A stretch of 64,000 nucleotides of DNA from Aestuariibaculum sediminum (GTDB taxonomy: Bacteria > Bacteroidota > Bacteroidia > Flavobacteriales > Flavobacteriaceae). Below the pieces are notes generated by a model. The model saw nothing but the letters and a program-made list of their open reading frames with translations, was not told the origin of the DNA and did not search any database. Shown piece after piece: positions 8,919 through 19,447 of the stretch. The position numbers and the translations under genes were made by a program. The stretch spans positions 186,001 to 250,000 of the forward strand of contig NZ_JACVXB010000001.1 in the NCBI RefSeq assembly GCF_014596945.1. Reading direction: 5' to 3'. The first letter of the stretch is position 1, and every line of letters starts with the position of its first letter.

Positions 8919-9287
8919 TTAAAGCACTTCTGGTGCTAATGATACAATTTTCATGAATTGTTTATCACGAAGCTCTCTAGCAACAGGACCGAATACACGT
9001 GTACCTCTCATCTCACCCGCTGGGTTTAATAATACACAAGCGTTATCGTCGAATCTAATATAAGATCCGTCTGGTCTTCTTACTTCTTTCTTAGTACGTA
9101 CAACAACCGCAGTTGAAACTGCTTTCTTTTTTACGTTTCCGTTTGGAGTAGCATCTTTTACAGAAACTACTATTTTATCTCCAACAGAAGCATATCTTCT
9201 TTTTGTACCACCTAAAACACGGATTACTAAAACTTCTTTAGCTCCAGTGTTGTCTGCTACTTTTAATCTTGATTCTTGCTGTACCAT
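8919..9287 (-). CDS. rplN: 50S ribosomal protein L14
   Basis: L14 lies at the subunit interface and binds assembly factors. The 122-aa protein begins [19 protein letters not shown] and ends [10 protein letters not shown], with the L14 signature [18 protein letters not shown] and [13 protein letters not shown]. It is the first gene after rpsQ (2-nt gap) and corresponds to the start of the E. coli spc operon. No separate promoter is visible here. Confidence 0.98.
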   Translation of the reverse strand: MVQQESRLKVADNTGAKEVLVIRVLGGTKRRYASVGDKIVVSVKDATPNGNVKKKAVSTAVVVRTKKEVRRPDGSYIRFDDNACVLLNPAGEMRGTRVFGPVARELRDKQFMKIVSLAPEVL

Positions 9288-9289
9288 AA

Positions 9290-9547
9290 TTATTTAGCTC
9301 TTTCTATGATTTCAACTAATCTCCAACATTTAGATTTACTTAACGGACGAGTTTCCATAATCCTTACAGTATCTCCAATGTTACAATCGTTTGTTTCGTC
9401 GTGTGCAACGTATTTTTTCGTTTTTAACACGAACTTACCATACATAGGGTGTTTTACTTTTTTAACTTCAGAAACCACAATAGATTTCTGCATTTTGTTA
9501 CTAGTAACAACTCCTATACGTTCTTTTCTTAAATTTCTTGTTTCCAT
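9290..9547 (-). CDS. rpsQ: 30S ribosomal protein S17
   Basis: S17 is an OB-fold primary binder of the 16S 5' domain. The 85-aa sequence [20 protein letters not shown] has the typical N-terminal block, followed by the [20 protein letters not shown] core and the [20 protein letters not shown] motif. It is 2 nt ahead of rplN. Confidence 0.98.
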   Translation of the reverse strand: METRNLRKERIGVVTSNKMQKSIVVSEVKKVKHPMYGKFVLKTKKYVAHDETNDCNIGDTVRIMETRPLSKSKCWRLVEIIERAK

Positions 9548-9559
9548 CTTTTAGCAGAA

Positions 9560-9754
9560 TTATTGTAATTCTCTTTTAGTTAATTCGGTCGCAATTCTAG
9601 CTACGGTTCTTCTTAATGAACGTAATTGAATTGGATTCTCTAAAGGAGATATTGCATGAGCTAATTTTAGGTCTGAATAACTCTTTTTTGTTTCACCAAG
9701 TTTCTCTTGTAACTCGGCTACTGATAATTCTTTAATTTCTGATTGTTTCATCAT
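9560..9754 (-). CDS. rpmC: 50S ribosomal protein L29
   Basis: L29 is a two-helix protein at the tunnel exit that helps dock nascent-chain factors with L23. The 64-aa sequence shows the family pattern (SEIKELSVAELQEKL, then PLENPIQLRSLRRTVARI). The first codons are ATGATG. The second Met is two bases of context away and either could initiate. Confidence 0.96.
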   Translation of the reverse strand: MMKQSEIKELSVAELQEKLGETKKSYSDLKLAHAISPLENPIQLRSLRRTVARIATELTKRELQ

Positions 9755-9763
9755 CTTAAATTA

Positions 9764-10183
9764 TTATGCTTCGTAATCGCGAGCGATTAAAAACTTAGTT
9801 TTAACCGGAAGTTTTTGTGCTGCTAAACGTAACGCTTCTTGCGCTACTTCTAAAGGCACACCTCCAATTTCAAATAATACTCTTCCTGGTTTTACCACGG
9901 CTACCCAATATTCTACGGCACCTTTACCTTTACCCATACGTACCTCTAAAGGTTTTTTAGTGATTGGCTTATCTGGGAAAATTTTAATCCACAGTTGCCC
10001 CTCTCTTTTCATGTAACGGGTTGCAGCAATACGTGCAGCTTCTATTTGACGAGACGTGATAAACACAGCGTCTAATGCTTTTATTCCAAAAGTTCCGTTT
10101 GAAAGTTGGTGTCCTCTTTGAGAAAGACCTTTCATACGTCCTTTTTGTTGCTTACGAAATTTTGTTCTTTTAGGCTGTAACAT
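9764..10183 (-). CDS. rplP: 50S ribosomal protein L16
   Basis: L16 sits near the A-site tRNA and completes the 50S functional core. The 139-aa protein starts [19 protein letters not shown] and holds the [20 protein letters not shown] signature and the LPVKTKFL C-terminal motif. Length equals the family norm. It lies between rpsC and rpmC. Confidence 0.98.
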   Translation of the reverse strand: MLQPKRTKFRKQQKGRMKGLSQRGHQLSNGTFGIKALDAVFITSRQIEAARIAATRYMKREGQLWIKIFPDKPITKKPLEVRMGKGKGAVEYWVAVVKPGRVLFEIGGVPLEVAQEALRLAAQKLPVKTKFLIARDYEA

Positions 10184-10202
10184 TTTTCTTTACTTTAAAA
10201 AA

Positions 10203-10919
10203 TTACTTTCTACGACGAGACTTTGAATTACCACGTCCTGCTCCACCTTTTCCTTGCTTCTTAGATAAACCAACAAGCGGAGAAAGCTCTCTTTTACCAT
10301 ATACTTCACCTTTCATGATCCATACTTTAACACCCAATCTACCATAAGTAGTGTGTGCCTCAACTAAAGCATAATCAATATCGGCTCTAAAAGTTGATAA
10401 AGGAATACGACCTTCTTTGTAGTGCTCAGAACGTGCCATTTCAGCACCGTTTAAACGTCCACTAATTTCGATTTTAATTCCTTCAGCATTCATACGCATA
10501 GTAGCAGCGATAGCCATTTTTATTGCACGACGGTACGAAATTCTGTTTTCAATTTGGCGAGCAATACTTGATGCTACTAAAAATGCGTCTAGTTCAGGTC
10601 TTTTAATTTCAAAGATGTTAATCTGAACTTCTTTACCAGTAATTTTCTTAAGCTCTTCTTTTAACTTGTCTACCTCTTGACCACCTTTACCGATAATAAT
10701 ACCCGGTCTGGCGGTAGTGATAGTAACGGTTACAAGTTTAAGAGTACGCTCGATAATTACTCTACTTACACTAGCTTTAGATAAACGTGCGTGAACGTAT
10801 TTTCTAATTTTATCATCTTCGGCAAGCTTATCTCCGTAGTCATTACCACCGTACCAGTTAGATTCCCATCCTCTGATAATTCCTAAGCGATTTCCGATTG
10901 GATTTGTTTTTTGTCCCAT
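10203..10919 (-). CDS. rpsC: 30S ribosomal protein S3
   Basis: S3 lines the mRNA entry channel and has helicase-related activity with S4 and S5. The 238-aa protein starts [20 protein letters not shown], carries a type II KH domain with [18 protein letters not shown], and the S3 C-terminal domain with [10 protein letters not shown]. The C-terminal basic [11 protein letters not shown] tail is typical of the phylum. Confidence 0.98.
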   Translation of the reverse strand: MGQKTNPIGNRLGIIRGWESNWYGGNDYGDKLAEDDKIRKYVHARLSKASVSRVIIERTLKLVTVTITTARPGIIIGKGGQEVDKLKEELKKITGKEVQINIFEIKRPELDAFLVASSIARQIENRISYRRAIKMAIAATMRMNAEGIKIEISGRLNGAEMARSEHYKEGRIPLSTFRADIDYALVEAHTTYGRLGVKVWIMKGEVYGKRELSPLVGLSKKQGKGGAGRGNSKSRRRK

Positions 10920-10928
10920 ACTTCTATC

Positions 10929-11336
10929 TTAGCTTTGTGTGTTATTGTTAGCTCCAACAACGATTGTTACGTGGTTAGAACGTTTTCTAATTCTGTGTGC
11001 ACGACCTTGAGGTGCTGGACGTAATCTTTTTAACATAGATCCTCCGTCAACTCTAATCTCTTTTACAAATAATTCAGCGTCTTCGATGCTTGCATCTTCG
11101 TTCTTAGCTTGCCAGTTTGCAATTGCAGACAATAACAATTTCTCTAAACGACCAGAAGCTTCTTTCTGACTAAATTTTAATATGTTTAGTGCTTGCTCAA
11201 CTTTTTCACCTCTTACTAAATCGGCTACTAAGCGCATTTTTCTTGGTGACGTAGGACAATTATTAAGTTTTGCGAAAGCGATATGCTTTTTCTCTTCCTT
11301 AATAGCGTCTGCCATTTGTTTTTTACGACTTCCCAT
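10929..11336 (-). CDS. rplV: 50S ribosomal protein L22
   Basis: L22 extends a beta-hairpin into the exit tunnel and is a site of macrolide resistance in other bacteria. The 135-aa reading frame is longer than E. coli L22 (110 aa), mainly through an N-terminal extension ([17 protein letters not shown]). Met8 is a possible alternative start. The core [19 protein letters not shown] and the tunnel loop [19 protein letters not shown] are intact, with no deletions in the loop. Confidence 0.97.
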   Translation of the reverse strand: MGSRKKQMADAIKEEKKHIAFAKLNNCPTSPRKMRLVADLVRGEKVEQALNILKFSQKEASGRLEKLLLSAIANWQAKNEDASIEDAELFVKEIRVDGGSMLKRLRPAPQGRAHRIRKRSNHVTIVVGANNNTQS

Positions 11337-11342
11337 TGCTTA

Positions 11343-11621
11343 CTACTTTTTACCTTTGTTTTTAGCACCTGCATGTCCACGGAATGAACGTGTTGGTGAA
11401 AATTCTCCTAATTTATGACCTACCATGTTTTCAGTAACATATACTGGCACAAATTGACGGCCATTGTGTACTGCAATTGTTTGTCCTACGAAATCTGGAG
11501 TAATCATACTGGCTCTAGACCAGGTTTTAATTACTGTTTTCTTACCAGACTCAACGTTAGCAGCTACTTTTCTTTCTAATTTATAATGAACGTAAGGTCC
11601 TTTTTTTAATGATCTTGCCAT
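11343..11621 (-). CDS. rpsS: 30S ribosomal protein S19
   Basis: S19 is a 30S head protein contacting S13 and 16S rRNA. The 92-aa sequence begins [15 protein letters not shown] and has the [20 protein letters not shown] and [17 protein letters not shown] blocks that define S19. Length is identical to E. coli. It is tightly spaced between rplB (3 nt) and rplV (6 nt). Confidence 0.98.
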   Translation of the reverse strand: MARSLKKGPYVHYKLERKVAANVESGKKTVIKTWSRASMITPDFVGQTIAVHNGRQFVPVYVTENMVGHKLGEFSPTRSFRGHAGAKNKGKK

Positions 11622-11624
11622 GTC

Positions 11625-12449
<825 letters not shown>

Positions 12450-12459
12450 TTTTGTCTAA

Positions 12460-12750
12460 TTACATGTTACTGTATAAATCAATCATTTCACCTTCCGCCA
12501 GTTGTACAATTGCCTTTTTAACAGCATTTGTTTTACCATGTTGAAGACCTGTTTTTGTATAACGAGTTCTTCTTTCTGGACGGACATTTATAGTACGAAC
12601 TTTTTCAACAGAAACACCGTAAACAGCTTCTACTGCTTTCTTGATTTCTACCTTGTTCGCCTTTGTGTTCACCGCGAAAGTATAGCAGTTTCTTAACTCG
12701 CTATCTGCAGTCGCTTTCTCTGTGATTATAGGTTTAATTAAGATACTCAT
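12460..12750 (-). CDS. rplW: 50S ribosomal protein L23
   Basis: L23 surrounds the tunnel exit and docks trigger factor and SRP. The 96-aa protein has the N-terminal motif LIKPIITEKAT, the KANKVEIKKAVEAVYGVSV segment and the KVRTINVRPERRTR region. It is between rplD and rplB as expected. Confidence 0.97.
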   Translation of the reverse strand: MSILIKPIITEKATADSELRNCYTFAVNTKANKVEIKKAVEAVYGVSVEKVRTINVRPERRTRYTKTGLQHGKTNAVKKAIVQLAEGEMIDLYSNM

Positions 12751-12755
12751 GGTTT

Positions 12756-13385
12756 CTATTTACTTAAATTTGTTTCAATTCCTTCTAACGCACCTTCTAA
12801 AACAACTACTTGATTCGCATTTAAGATCTTGTAAGTGTTTAATTCTGAAGCAGTTACAACCTCAGAGCCTTTTAAATTGCGTGACGACAAATATACATTA
12901 TTATTTGAGGCACCCAACACAAATAAAGATTTTTTATTCTCTAAGTTTAAGGCTTTTAGCACTGCTGTGAAGTTCTTAGTTTTTGGAGTTTCAAAGTTGA
13001 AATCTTCTAATACAACTACCGATTGCTCTCCTGCTTTAATACTTAATGCCGATTTACGTGCTAAACGTTTTACGTTCTTATTAAGTTTGAAGCTATAGTT
13101 TCTTGGTCTTGGACCGAACATACGACCTCCACCTTTAAAAACTCCAGACTTAATACTACCTGCTCTGGCAGTACCTGTTCCTTTTTGCTTTTTAATCTTA
13201 CGAGTACTTCCTGCGATCTCACCTCTTTCTTTCGATTTGTGAGTTCCTTGTCTTTGGTTTGCTAAGTATTGCTTAACATCCAAGTATACTGCATGATTAT
13301 TAGGCTCAATAGCAAATACTTCGTTAGAAAGGTTTGCCTTTCTTCCAGTATCTTTTCCGTTTATATCTAAAACTGCTACTTCCAT
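12756..13385 (-). CDS. rplD: 50S ribosomal protein L4
   Basis: L4 inserts a long loop into the exit tunnel and, in E. coli, regulates the S10 operon by attenuation and translational control of the S10 leader. The 209-aa protein has the tunnel-loop block [19 protein letters not shown], and [20 protein letters not shown] in the globular part. Its first codon overlaps the rplC stop by 1 nt, so translation is coupled. The hairpin upstream of rplC makes L4 autoregulation a reasonable hypothesis. Confidence 0.97.
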   Translation of the reverse strand: MEVAVLDINGKDTGRKANLSNEVFAIEPNNHAVYLDVKQYLANQRQGTHKSKERGEIAGSTRKIKKQKGTGTARAGSIKSGVFKGGGRMFGPRPRNYSFKLNKNVKRLARKSALSIKAGEQSVVVLEDFNFETPKTKNFTAVLKALNLENKKSLFVLGASNNNVYLSSRNLKGSEVVTASELNTYKILNANQVVVLEGALEGIETNLSK

Positions 13386-14002
13386 TACTTTCTAATAATT
13401 ACATAAGCGTTTTTGTGTCCAGGAACACATCCTTTAACAACAAGTAAATTCTTTTCTGGAACTACTTTTAAAACTCTTAAATTTTCAACTTTCACTTGAT
13501 CGTTCCCCATTCGTCCGGCCATTTTCATTCCTTTAAATACTCTTGCAGGATATGAAGCTGCACCAATAGAACCTGGAGCTCTTAAACGGTTATGTTGACC
13601 GTGCGTCGCTTGACCTACACCACCAAAACCGTGACGTTTAACAACGCCTTGGAATCCTTTACCTTTAGATGTTCCTGAAATATCAACAAACTCTCCTTCG
13701 ATAAAGTGATCTACTGTGATTGCATCACCTAATTTGTACTCCTCATCAAAACCTTTAAATTCAACGGTTTTACGCTTTACAGTAGTTCCCGCTTTCTTAG
13801 CGTGACCAAGGTCAGCTTTAGTTGCGCTTTTCTCTGTCGCGTCATCGAAACCTAATTGAACAGCCTCATAGCCGTCTACTTCAATGGTTCTGACTTGGGT
13901 AACGATACATGGACCTGCTTCGATTACTGTACAAGGAATGTTTTTCCCATTTTCATCGAAAATGCTGGTCATACCGATTTTTTTTCCAATTAACCCAGAC
14001 AT
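13385..14002 (-). CDS. rplC: 50S ribosomal protein L3
   Basis: L3 nucleates 50S assembly and reaches toward the peptidyl-transferase centre. The 205-aa protein starts [19 protein letters not shown], and the central extension [15 protein letters not shown] followed by [16 protein letters not shown] is diagnostic. A 129-nt gap separates it from rpsJ and holds two hairpins, one of them terminator-like. rplC is thus the first gene behind a possible transcriptional checkpoint. Confidence 0.97.
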   Translation of the reverse strand: MSGLIGKKIGMTSIFDENGKNIPCTVIEAGPCIVTQVRTIEVDGYEAVQLGFDDATEKSATKADLGHAKKAGTTVKRKTVEFKGFDEEYKLGDAITVDHFIEGEFVDISGTSKGKGFQGVVKRHGFGGVGQATHGQHNRLRAPGSIGAASYPARVFKGMKMAGRMGNDQVKVENLRVLKVVPEKNLLVVKGCVPGHKNAYVIIRK

Positions 14003-14036
14003 ATTAAATTATTTATTAATTATTACTATTTGTTAT

Positions 14037-14074
14037 TAAAAAAACTCAAGGCCAAAAATACGTTTCAGCCTTGA
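14037..14074 (-). terminator. terminator-like hairpin (candidate attenuator) between rpsJ and rplC
   Basis: On the minus strand TCAAGGC pairs with GCCTTGA around a 15-nt loop, and a run of seven T follows (A7 at 14038-14044 on the plus strand). This is the layout of an intrinsic terminator. Every gene from rplC to rpsK lies downstream and no TAnnTTTG promoter is seen between it and rplC. Readthrough must therefore be the normal outcome, which points to a partial or regulated terminator. Confidence 0.7.
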
Positions 14075-14094
14075 ATTGTATTTTATCCGTTTTT

Positions 14095-14113
14095 CCTTAA
14101 CCAGTCGTTAAGG
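14095..14113 (-). promoter_or_regulatory. upstream hairpin of the rplC leader
   Basis: CCTTAAC and GTTAAGG form a perfect 7-bp stem with a 5-nt loop (GACTG on the minus strand), about 20 nt before the terminator-like hairpin. Two successive hairpins, the second with a T-tract, resemble the organisation of the S10 leader of gamma-proteobacteria, where L4 acts on the two last hairpins. The comparison is by architecture only. Confidence 0.5.
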
Positions 14114-14131
14114 ACATGTCGTTTGTTCTAC

Positions 14132-14437
14132 TTAAACTTTAATCTCTACTTCAACACCACTTGGTAATTCAAGTTTCATTAAAGCATCAATTGTTTTAGA
14201 AGACGAAGAGTAGATATCCATTAATCTCTTGTAAGAGCTTAATTGAAACTGCTCTCTTGACTTCTTGTTTACGTGTGGAGAACGTAAAACAGTAAAGATC
14301 TTTTTGTTTGTAGGTAATGGAATTGGTCCAGTTACTACAGCTCCAGTATTTTTTACTGTTTTTACAATCTTATCAGCAGACTTGTCTACTAAGTTATGAT
14401 CGTATGACTTTAATTTTATTCTAATTTTTTGACTCAT
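14132..14437 (-). CDS. rpsJ: 30S ribosomal protein S10 (NusE)
   Basis: S10 is a 30S head protein that also acts as NusE in antitermination with NusB and NusG. The 101-aa sequence has [20 protein letters not shown] at the start, [28 protein letters not shown] in the middle and the C-terminal [15 protein letters not shown]. It follows fusA by 11 nt. No tuf gene lies between fusA and rpsJ. Confidence 0.98.
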   Translation of the reverse strand: MSQKIRIKLKSYDHNLVDKSADKIVKTVKNTGAVVTGPIPLPTNKKIFTVLRSPHVNKKSREQFQLSSYKRLMDIYSSSSKTIDALMKLELPSGVEVEIKV

Positions 14438-14448
14438 TTTCTTAGATT

Positions 14449-16575
14449 TTAAGCTTCAACTCCTTTAGCTGCTTTGATTACTTCTTCAGCGATATTTGAA
14501 GGAGTTTCATCGTAGTGTGAGAATTCCATAGTAGATGTAGCACGACCAGAAGATAATGTTCTTAATGTTGTTACATATCCAAACATTTCTGATAACGGCA
14601 CAATAGCTTTTACAACTTTAGCACCTGCTCTATCACTCATGTCACTTACTTGACCTCTTCTTCTATTTAAATCTCCTACAATGTCACCCATGTTTTCTTC
14701 TGGAGTAATAACCTCCAGCTTCATCATTGGCTCCATGATTACCGCCTTCGCAGCTTTTGCAGCAGCTTTAAATCCTAATTTCGCAGCTAATTCGAATGAT
14801 AATTGATCCGAATCCACATCGTGGTAAGAACCATCGGTTAATGTCACTTTCATAGCATCAACTTCGTATCCTGCTAACGGACCATTCTTCATAGCTTCTT
14901 TGAATCCTTTCTCAATTGAAGGGATAAATTCTTTAGGAACGTTACCACCTTTAATTTCTGAAACGAATTCTAAACCTGTCTTACCTTCTTCAGCCGGCTC
15001 TAAAGTAAATACGATATCTGCGAATTTACCACGACCACCAGACTGTTTCTTATATGTTTCTCTGTGTTGAGCACTTGCTGTAACAGCTTCTTTGTACTCT
15101 ACCTGAGGTTGTCCTTGGTTTACTTCAACCTTGAACTCACGTTTAAGACGGTCTACAATAATATCTAAGTGAAGCTCACCCATTCCAGAAATAATAGTCT
15201 GTCCTGAAGCTTCGTCTGTTCTTGCTGTAAATGTTGGATCTTCTTCAGCTAATTTTGCTAAAGCCATACCCATTTTATCTACGTCTGCCTTAGTTTTAGG
15301 CTCTACTGCGATACCAATTACCGGATCTGGGAATTCCATTGATTCTAATACGATTGGTGCTTTTTCTGCAGACATCGTATCACCAGTCTTGATATCTTTA
15401 AACCCTACTGCTGCTCCAATATCACCTGCTTCAATATATTCGATAGCATTTTGTTTATTAGAGTGCATTTGGTAAATTCGAGAGATACGCTCTTTTTTAC
15501 CTGAACGGTTATTTAAAATGTAAGAACCTGCATCCAAACGACCTGAATAAGCACGGAAGAATGCTAAACGTCCTACGAAAGGATCGGTAGCAATTTTAAA
15601 TGCTAAAGCTGCGAATGGCTCATCTACAGATGGCTTACGTCTTTCTTCTTCTCCTGTATTAGGGTTTGTTCCTACTACACTATCTCTATCGATTGGAGAA
15701 GGTAAATAACGACATACAGCATCTAATAAGAATTGTACTCCTTTATTTTTAAATGAAGAACCACAAATCATTGGAATGATAGCCATATCCATTACAGCAG
15801 CTCTAAGTGCAGCGTGCACTTCGTCTTCAGTAATAGAATCTTCATCTTCCATGAATTTCTCTAATAAGTTCTCATCGTATGTAGCAACTTCTTCGATTAA
15901 AAGCGCACGATATTTACGCGCTTCTTCTTTCATATCTTCTGGAATGTCAACAACATCAAAAGTTGCCCCTTGAGTTTCGTCATGCCATACTACTGCTCTG
16001 TTTTTAACTAAATCAACGATACCTTTAAAATCAGCCTCATCACCAATGTTTAAAACGATTGGCACTGCATTTGATTTTAACATATCTTTTACTTGTTGAC
16101 ACACTGCTAAAAAGTTAGACCCTTGACGATCCATCTTGTTAACAAAACCAATACGTGGTACTTTGTAGTTATCAGCAAGTCTCCAGTTAGTTTCAGATTG
16201 TGGCTCTACACCATCAACAGCACTAAATAAGAATACTAAACCATCTAACACACGTAACGAACGGTTTACCTCTACGGTAAAGTCAACGTGACCAGGAGTA
16301 TCAATAATATTAAAGTGATAATCCATTGTATCAGGTAATGGTTGTGCATTCTCCATTGGGAATTTCCATGTACAAGTTGTTGCTGCAGATGTGATAGTAA
16401 TACCACGCTCTTGCTCTTGCTCCATCCAGTCCATAGTTGCTGCACCATCGTGAACCTCACCAATTTTGTGAGACACTCCTGTATAGTAAAGTATACGCTC
16501 TGTTGTTGTTGTTTTACCAGCATCGATATGAGCGGCAATACCAATATTTCTTGTATATTTTAAATCTCTTGCCAT
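14449..16575 (-). CDS. fusA: elongation factor G
   Basis: EF-G is the GTPase that drives translocation and, with RRF, ribosome recycling. The 708-aa protein has G1 AHIDAGKT at residues 15-22, the G2 region ending [10 protein letters not shown]3 DTPGH at 92-96 and NKMD near 145. Domains II-V follow, including the [10 protein letters not shown] and [17 protein letters not shown] blocks of domain IV. Its length and domain order fit canonical translocating EF-G. It lies 6 nt after rpsG. Confidence 0.98.
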   Translation of the reverse strand: MARDLKYTRNIGIAAHIDAGKTTTTERILYYTGVSHKIGEVHDGAATMDWMEQEQERGITITSAATTCTWKFPMENAQPLPDTMDYHFNIIDTPGHVDFTVEVNRSLRVLDGLVFLFSAVDGVEPQSETNWRLADNYKVPRIGFVNKMDRQGSNFLAVCQQVKDMLKSNAVPIVLNIGDEADFKGIVDLVKNRAVVWHDETQGATFDVVDIPEDMKEEARKYRALLIEEVATYDENLLEKFMEDEDSITEDEVHAALRAAVMDMAIIPMICGSSFKNKGVQFLLDAVCRYLPSPIDRDSVVGTNPNTGEEERRKPSVDEPFAALAFKIATDPFVGRLAFFRAYSGRLDAGSYILNNRSGKKERISRIYQMHSNKQNAIEYIEAGDIGAAVGFKDIKTGDTMSAEKAPIVLESMEFPDPVIGIAVEPKTKADVDKMGMALAKLAEEDPTFTARTDEASGQTIISGMGELHLDIIVDRLKREFKVEVNQGQPQVEYKEAVTASAQHRETYKKQSGGRGKFADIVFTLEPAEEGKTGLEFVSEIKGGNVPKEFIPSIEKGFKEAMKNGPLAGYEVDAMKVTLTDGSYHDVDSDQLSFELAAKLGFKAAAKAAKAVIMEPMMKLEVITPEENMGDIVGDLNRRRGQVSDMSDRAGAKVVKAIVPLSEMFGYVTTLRTLSSGRATSTMEFSHYDETPSNIAEEVIKAAKGVEA

Positions 16576-16581
16576 TTCTTA

Positions 16582-17058
16582 TTAAAATCTAAAGTGAGAG
16601 AATGCTTTATTAGCTTCCGCCATTTTATGAGTATCAACTCTTTTCTTAACTGCCGCTCCTTCTTCTTTAGCTGCTGCTAAAATTTCTGAAGCTAAACGCT
16701 GTGCCATAGATTTTTCGTTACGCTTACGAGCATATCCGATTAACCATTTCATAGCAGTTGATACTTTACGATCCGGACGAATTTGCATTGGAATTTGGAA
16801 TGTAGCACCTCCAACACGACGGCTACGTACTTCTACGTGAGGCATCACATTAGATAAAGCATCTTTCCAAGTCTCTAAAGCTGTTTTTTCTTCGTCAGTT
16901 TTCTTAGACTCTACAATATCAATAGCATCATAGAACACTTTAAAAGCTACAGACTTCTTTCCATCCCACATCATCATGTTAACAAAACGCGTTACTAACT
17001 GATCGTTAAAACGTGGATCTGGTAAAAGCGGTCTTTTTTTCGCTTGTCTTTTTCTCAT
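16582..17058 (-). CDS. rpsG: 30S ribosomal protein S7
   Basis: S7 nucleates the 30S head and contacts E-site tRNA. In E. coli it is the translational repressor of the str operon. The 158-aa protein begins [19 protein letters not shown] and contains [16 protein letters not shown] and the C-terminal [15 protein letters not shown]. It lies between rpsL and fusA, with a 22-nt rpsL-rpsG gap, much shorter than the S7-binding intercistronic region of E. coli. Confidence 0.98.
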   Translation of the reverse strand: MRKRQAKKRPLLPDPRFNDQLVTRFVNMMMWDGKKSVAFKVFYDAIDIVESKKTDEEKTALETWKDALSNVMPHVEVRSRRVGGATFQIPMQIRPDRKVSTAMKWLIGYARKRNEKSMAQRLASEILAAAKEEGAAVKKRVDTHKMAEANKAFSHFRF

Positions 17059-17080
17059 GTCTTCTTCTTAAAGTTTTAAA

Positions 17081-17455
17081 TTACTTTTTAGGGCGTTTTG
17101 CACCATACTTAGATCTACGCTGTGTTCTACCTTGTACACCTGCTGTGTCTAAAGCACCACGAACGATGTGATATCTAACTCCTGGTAAATCTTTTACCCT
17201 TCCACCTCTAACCAATACTATCGAGTGCTCTTGTAGATTATGACCTTCACCTGGGATGTAAGCGTTCACCTCATTACCATTCGTTAACCTTACCCTTGCA
17301 ACTTTACGCATTGCTGAGTTTGGTTTTTTAGGTGTTGTAGTGTAAACACGCGTACATACTCCACGTCTTTGAGGACAAGAATCTAAAGCAGCCGATTTAC
17401 TCTTCTTGGTTATTTTGGCTCTTCCTGTTCTTACTAATTGTGAAATTGTTGGCAT
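17081..17455 (-). CDS. rpsL: 30S ribosomal protein S12
   Basis: S12 monitors codon-anticodon pairing at the decoding centre. I place the start at the ATG giving [15 protein letters not shown] (124 aa, the universal length). An in-frame upstream ATG would add eight residues (MKILYIIY) not found in S12. The streptomycin-site loop [12 protein letters not shown] (Lys43/Lys44 here) and [12 protein letters not shown] are wild type. It is the promoter-proximal gene of the super-cluster. Confidence 0.97.
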   Translation of the reverse strand: MPTISQLVRTGRAKITKKSKSAALDSCPQRRGVCTRVYTTTPKKPNSAMRKVARVRLTNGNEVNAYIPGEGHNLQEHSIVLVRGGRVKDLPGVRYHIVRGALDTAGVQGRTQRRSKYGAKRPKK

Positions 17456-17480
17456 ATAAATTATATATAAAATTTTCAAT

Positions 17481-17494
17481 CCTCTTTTAAGAGG
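17481..17494 (-). promoter_or_regulatory. palindrome at the predicted 5' end of the str mRNA
   Basis: CCTCTTTTAAGAGG is a perfect dyad placed where the -7 element predicts the start of transcription. It could act in DNA as a regulator site or in RNA as a five-pair hairpin at the extreme 5' end that stabilises the long ribosomal-protein message. Confidence 0.4.
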
Positions 17495-17498
17495 GCTG

Positions 17499-17529
17499 CA
17501 AAGGTAGAAATTTAATTTAATAATTCAAA
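17499..17529 (-). promoter_or_regulatory. main promoter of the str-S10-spc-alpha cluster
   Basis: On the minus strand, TTTG (17526-17529) is followed after exactly 19 nt by TACCTTTG (17499-17506). This matches the Bacteroidota primary-sigma consensus TTTG, N19-20, TAnnTTTG. Transcription would begin around 17492, leaving a leader of about 37 nt before rpsL. Confidence 0.85.
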
Positions 17530-17633
17530 TCCTAAATCATTAATTTTCAATAGAATTTAAAAAAATATTATGCGTTATATTTTATGTGCACCAATTACTA
17601 TAGATTTACATCCATTAATTCGCCTTAACACCC

Positions 17634-19328
17634 GTGACAAAAAAAATAATTATTTTATTCCTTTTTATACTCACATCCTTTAACAGGCTGATTAGTCAGA
17701 ATTTACATTTAACTATAACAGGGCGCACCAAATATGAAACTTCTGTTATCGATTCATTAAACTACCTAAAAAAGCACCCCAATTTCATTGCTTTAAAAAA
17801 TGAAGTAGATTCGATCCAGAAAAAATTAAATCTACAGGGCTACATCGAGAACACCCACAACGATATCTTAAAAGAAAACGACAGTACGTTTTCAACAGTT
17901 TTTCAATTAAAAAACAAATATCACCGCTTATACATTTATTATAAGGAGAGCGACATCAACAAATCTATTTTAAAAAAGATATCTCAACATGTACATCCTG
18001 ATTATTTTGTGATCGATTTTTCTACCGTAGAAAAAACACTTAATTACATTAACCAAAACCAAACAGAAAGCGGATTTCCATTTTCTAAACTGCGGCTTAC
18101 AAAAGTTGTTGTAAGAGATGAAACTAGTTTACAAGCGGAACTTAAAACATTTACCGATTCTAAAAAACGCAGCATAGACAACATTATAATTAAAGGATAT
18201 GAGAAATTCCCAGAATCTTACTTAAAACATTACCTTAAAATTAAAACCAATCGAACATTTAATCTTTCAGAAATAAAAAAGAAAACCGCCAGACTTAAAA
18301 ATTTAAGATTTACAAACGAAACCAAACCACCAGAAGTTCTATTCACTAAAGATTCTACCACCTTATATCTTTATCTTGAAAAAACAAAAAGCAACACCTT
18401 TGATGGATTTCTTGGATTTGGCACCAATGAAGATAGTAACAAATTACAGTTTGATGGTTATTTAAATTTGAACCTTATAAATAATTTAAATTTTGGTGAA
18501 ACCTTAAGACTTCTTTACAAAAGTGACGAAAACGAACAACAAACCTTTGAAGCAAACACATCTTTACCATATTTATTTAAATCGCCAATTGGGTTCGATT
18601 TTTTGCTTAGAATATTTAGAAAAGACTCCTCGTTTACCACAGTAAATCAATCAGCCAAATTACACTATCAAATTAACCCTAAACACAAAATATTTAGTGG
18701 CATTACCTTTACTGAATCGAACAATTTACTTTCGGAGAATAATATATCGACATTAACAGACTACAGAACAAATTATTTTACCATAGCTTACGAGTTTATT
18801 AATTCCCAATCGAACTCTGCACTTTTTCCTGTTCAATCCAAATATTACCTTGAAACAAATTTTGGAAACCGAACACAAAACAACACTAAAGAACAACAAT
18901 CGTTATTCAATTTAGAAACATTTAAAATTTTTAATTTCAACTATAGAAACTGCATTTATTTAAGACTTACAGGCAGCCTTTTAAACTCTAATAACTATCT
19001 AGAAAACGAGCTGATGCGCTTTGGCGGAATCAATTCTATTCGCGGGTTTGAAGAAAACAGCATTTACGCGTCACTTTTTAGTGTTTTAAACACCGAATAC
19101 CGTTACCAACTAAGCAATTCTATATACATACATTCGGTTACCGATTTAGCCTATTACCAAAATAAAATAACAGAAAGCAACGAAAAATTATACAGTTTTG
19201 GTTTTGGCATGGCAATTATTACAAAAACAGGCTTACTCCGACTTACCTATGCCAACGGAAAAACCGAAAATACACCTTTTAAGTTTTCGAACTCCAAAAT
19301 ACACATTAGCTTAAATGCTAATTTTTAG
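17634..19328 (+). CDS. Omp85-family outer-membrane protein
   Basis: This 564-aa protein has a signal peptide at residues 1-22 (hydrophobic, ending RLISQ). A periplasmic part follows, with a POTRA-like stretch around 165-215 (IKGYEKFPESYLKHYL). The C-terminal 320 residues are rich in alternating beta strands. The barrel has the Omp85 hallmark RFGGINSIRGFEENS and the following LNTEYRY strand. The family inserts or translocates proteins in the outer membrane (BamA, TamA). This one is too short to be BamA, and its substrate is unknown. The start is GTG because nearby ATGs are out of frame. It is divergent from rpsL and upstream of the susC operon. Confidence 0.85.
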   Translation: MTKKIIILFLFILTSFNRLISQNLHLTITGRTKYETSVIDSLNYLKKHPNFIALKNEVDSIQKKLNLQGYIENTHNDILKENDSTFSTVFQLKNKYHRLYIYYKESDINKSILKKISQHVHPDYFVIDFSTVEKTLNYINQNQTESGFPFSKLRLTKVVVRDETSLQAELKTFTDSKKRSIDNIIIKGYEKFPESYLKHYLKIKTNRTFNLSEIKKKTARLKNLRFTNETKPPEVLFTKDSTTLYLYLEKTKSNTFDGFLGFGTNEDSNKLQFDGYLNLNLINNLNFGETLRLLYKSDENEQQTFEANTSLPYLFKSPIGFDFLLRIFRKDSSFTTVNQSAKLHYQINPKHKIFSGITFTESNNLLSENNISTLTDYRTNYFTIAYEFINSQSNSALFPVQSKYYLETNFGNRTQNNTKEQQSLFNLETFKIFNFNYRNCIYLRLTGSLLNSNNYLENELMRFGGINSIRGFEENSIYASLFSVLNTEYRYQLSNSIYIHSVTDLAYYQNKITESNEKLYSFGFGMAIITKTGLLRLTYANGKTENTPFKFSNSKIHISLNANF

Positions 19329-19447
19329 ACAATTACAAGGTTTCAAAACGTAAAATCAATTACAAATCCTTAAATTTTAACCTAAAATTATTGTTTTATT
19401 AACTTTTTATTATGATTTTAGTGCCGACTAATTCAAATAATTATAAA

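Noticed and set aside
17456-17479. Longer start for rpsL
   Set aside because: The extra eight residues are absent from S12, which starts MPTISQL in essentially all bacteria.
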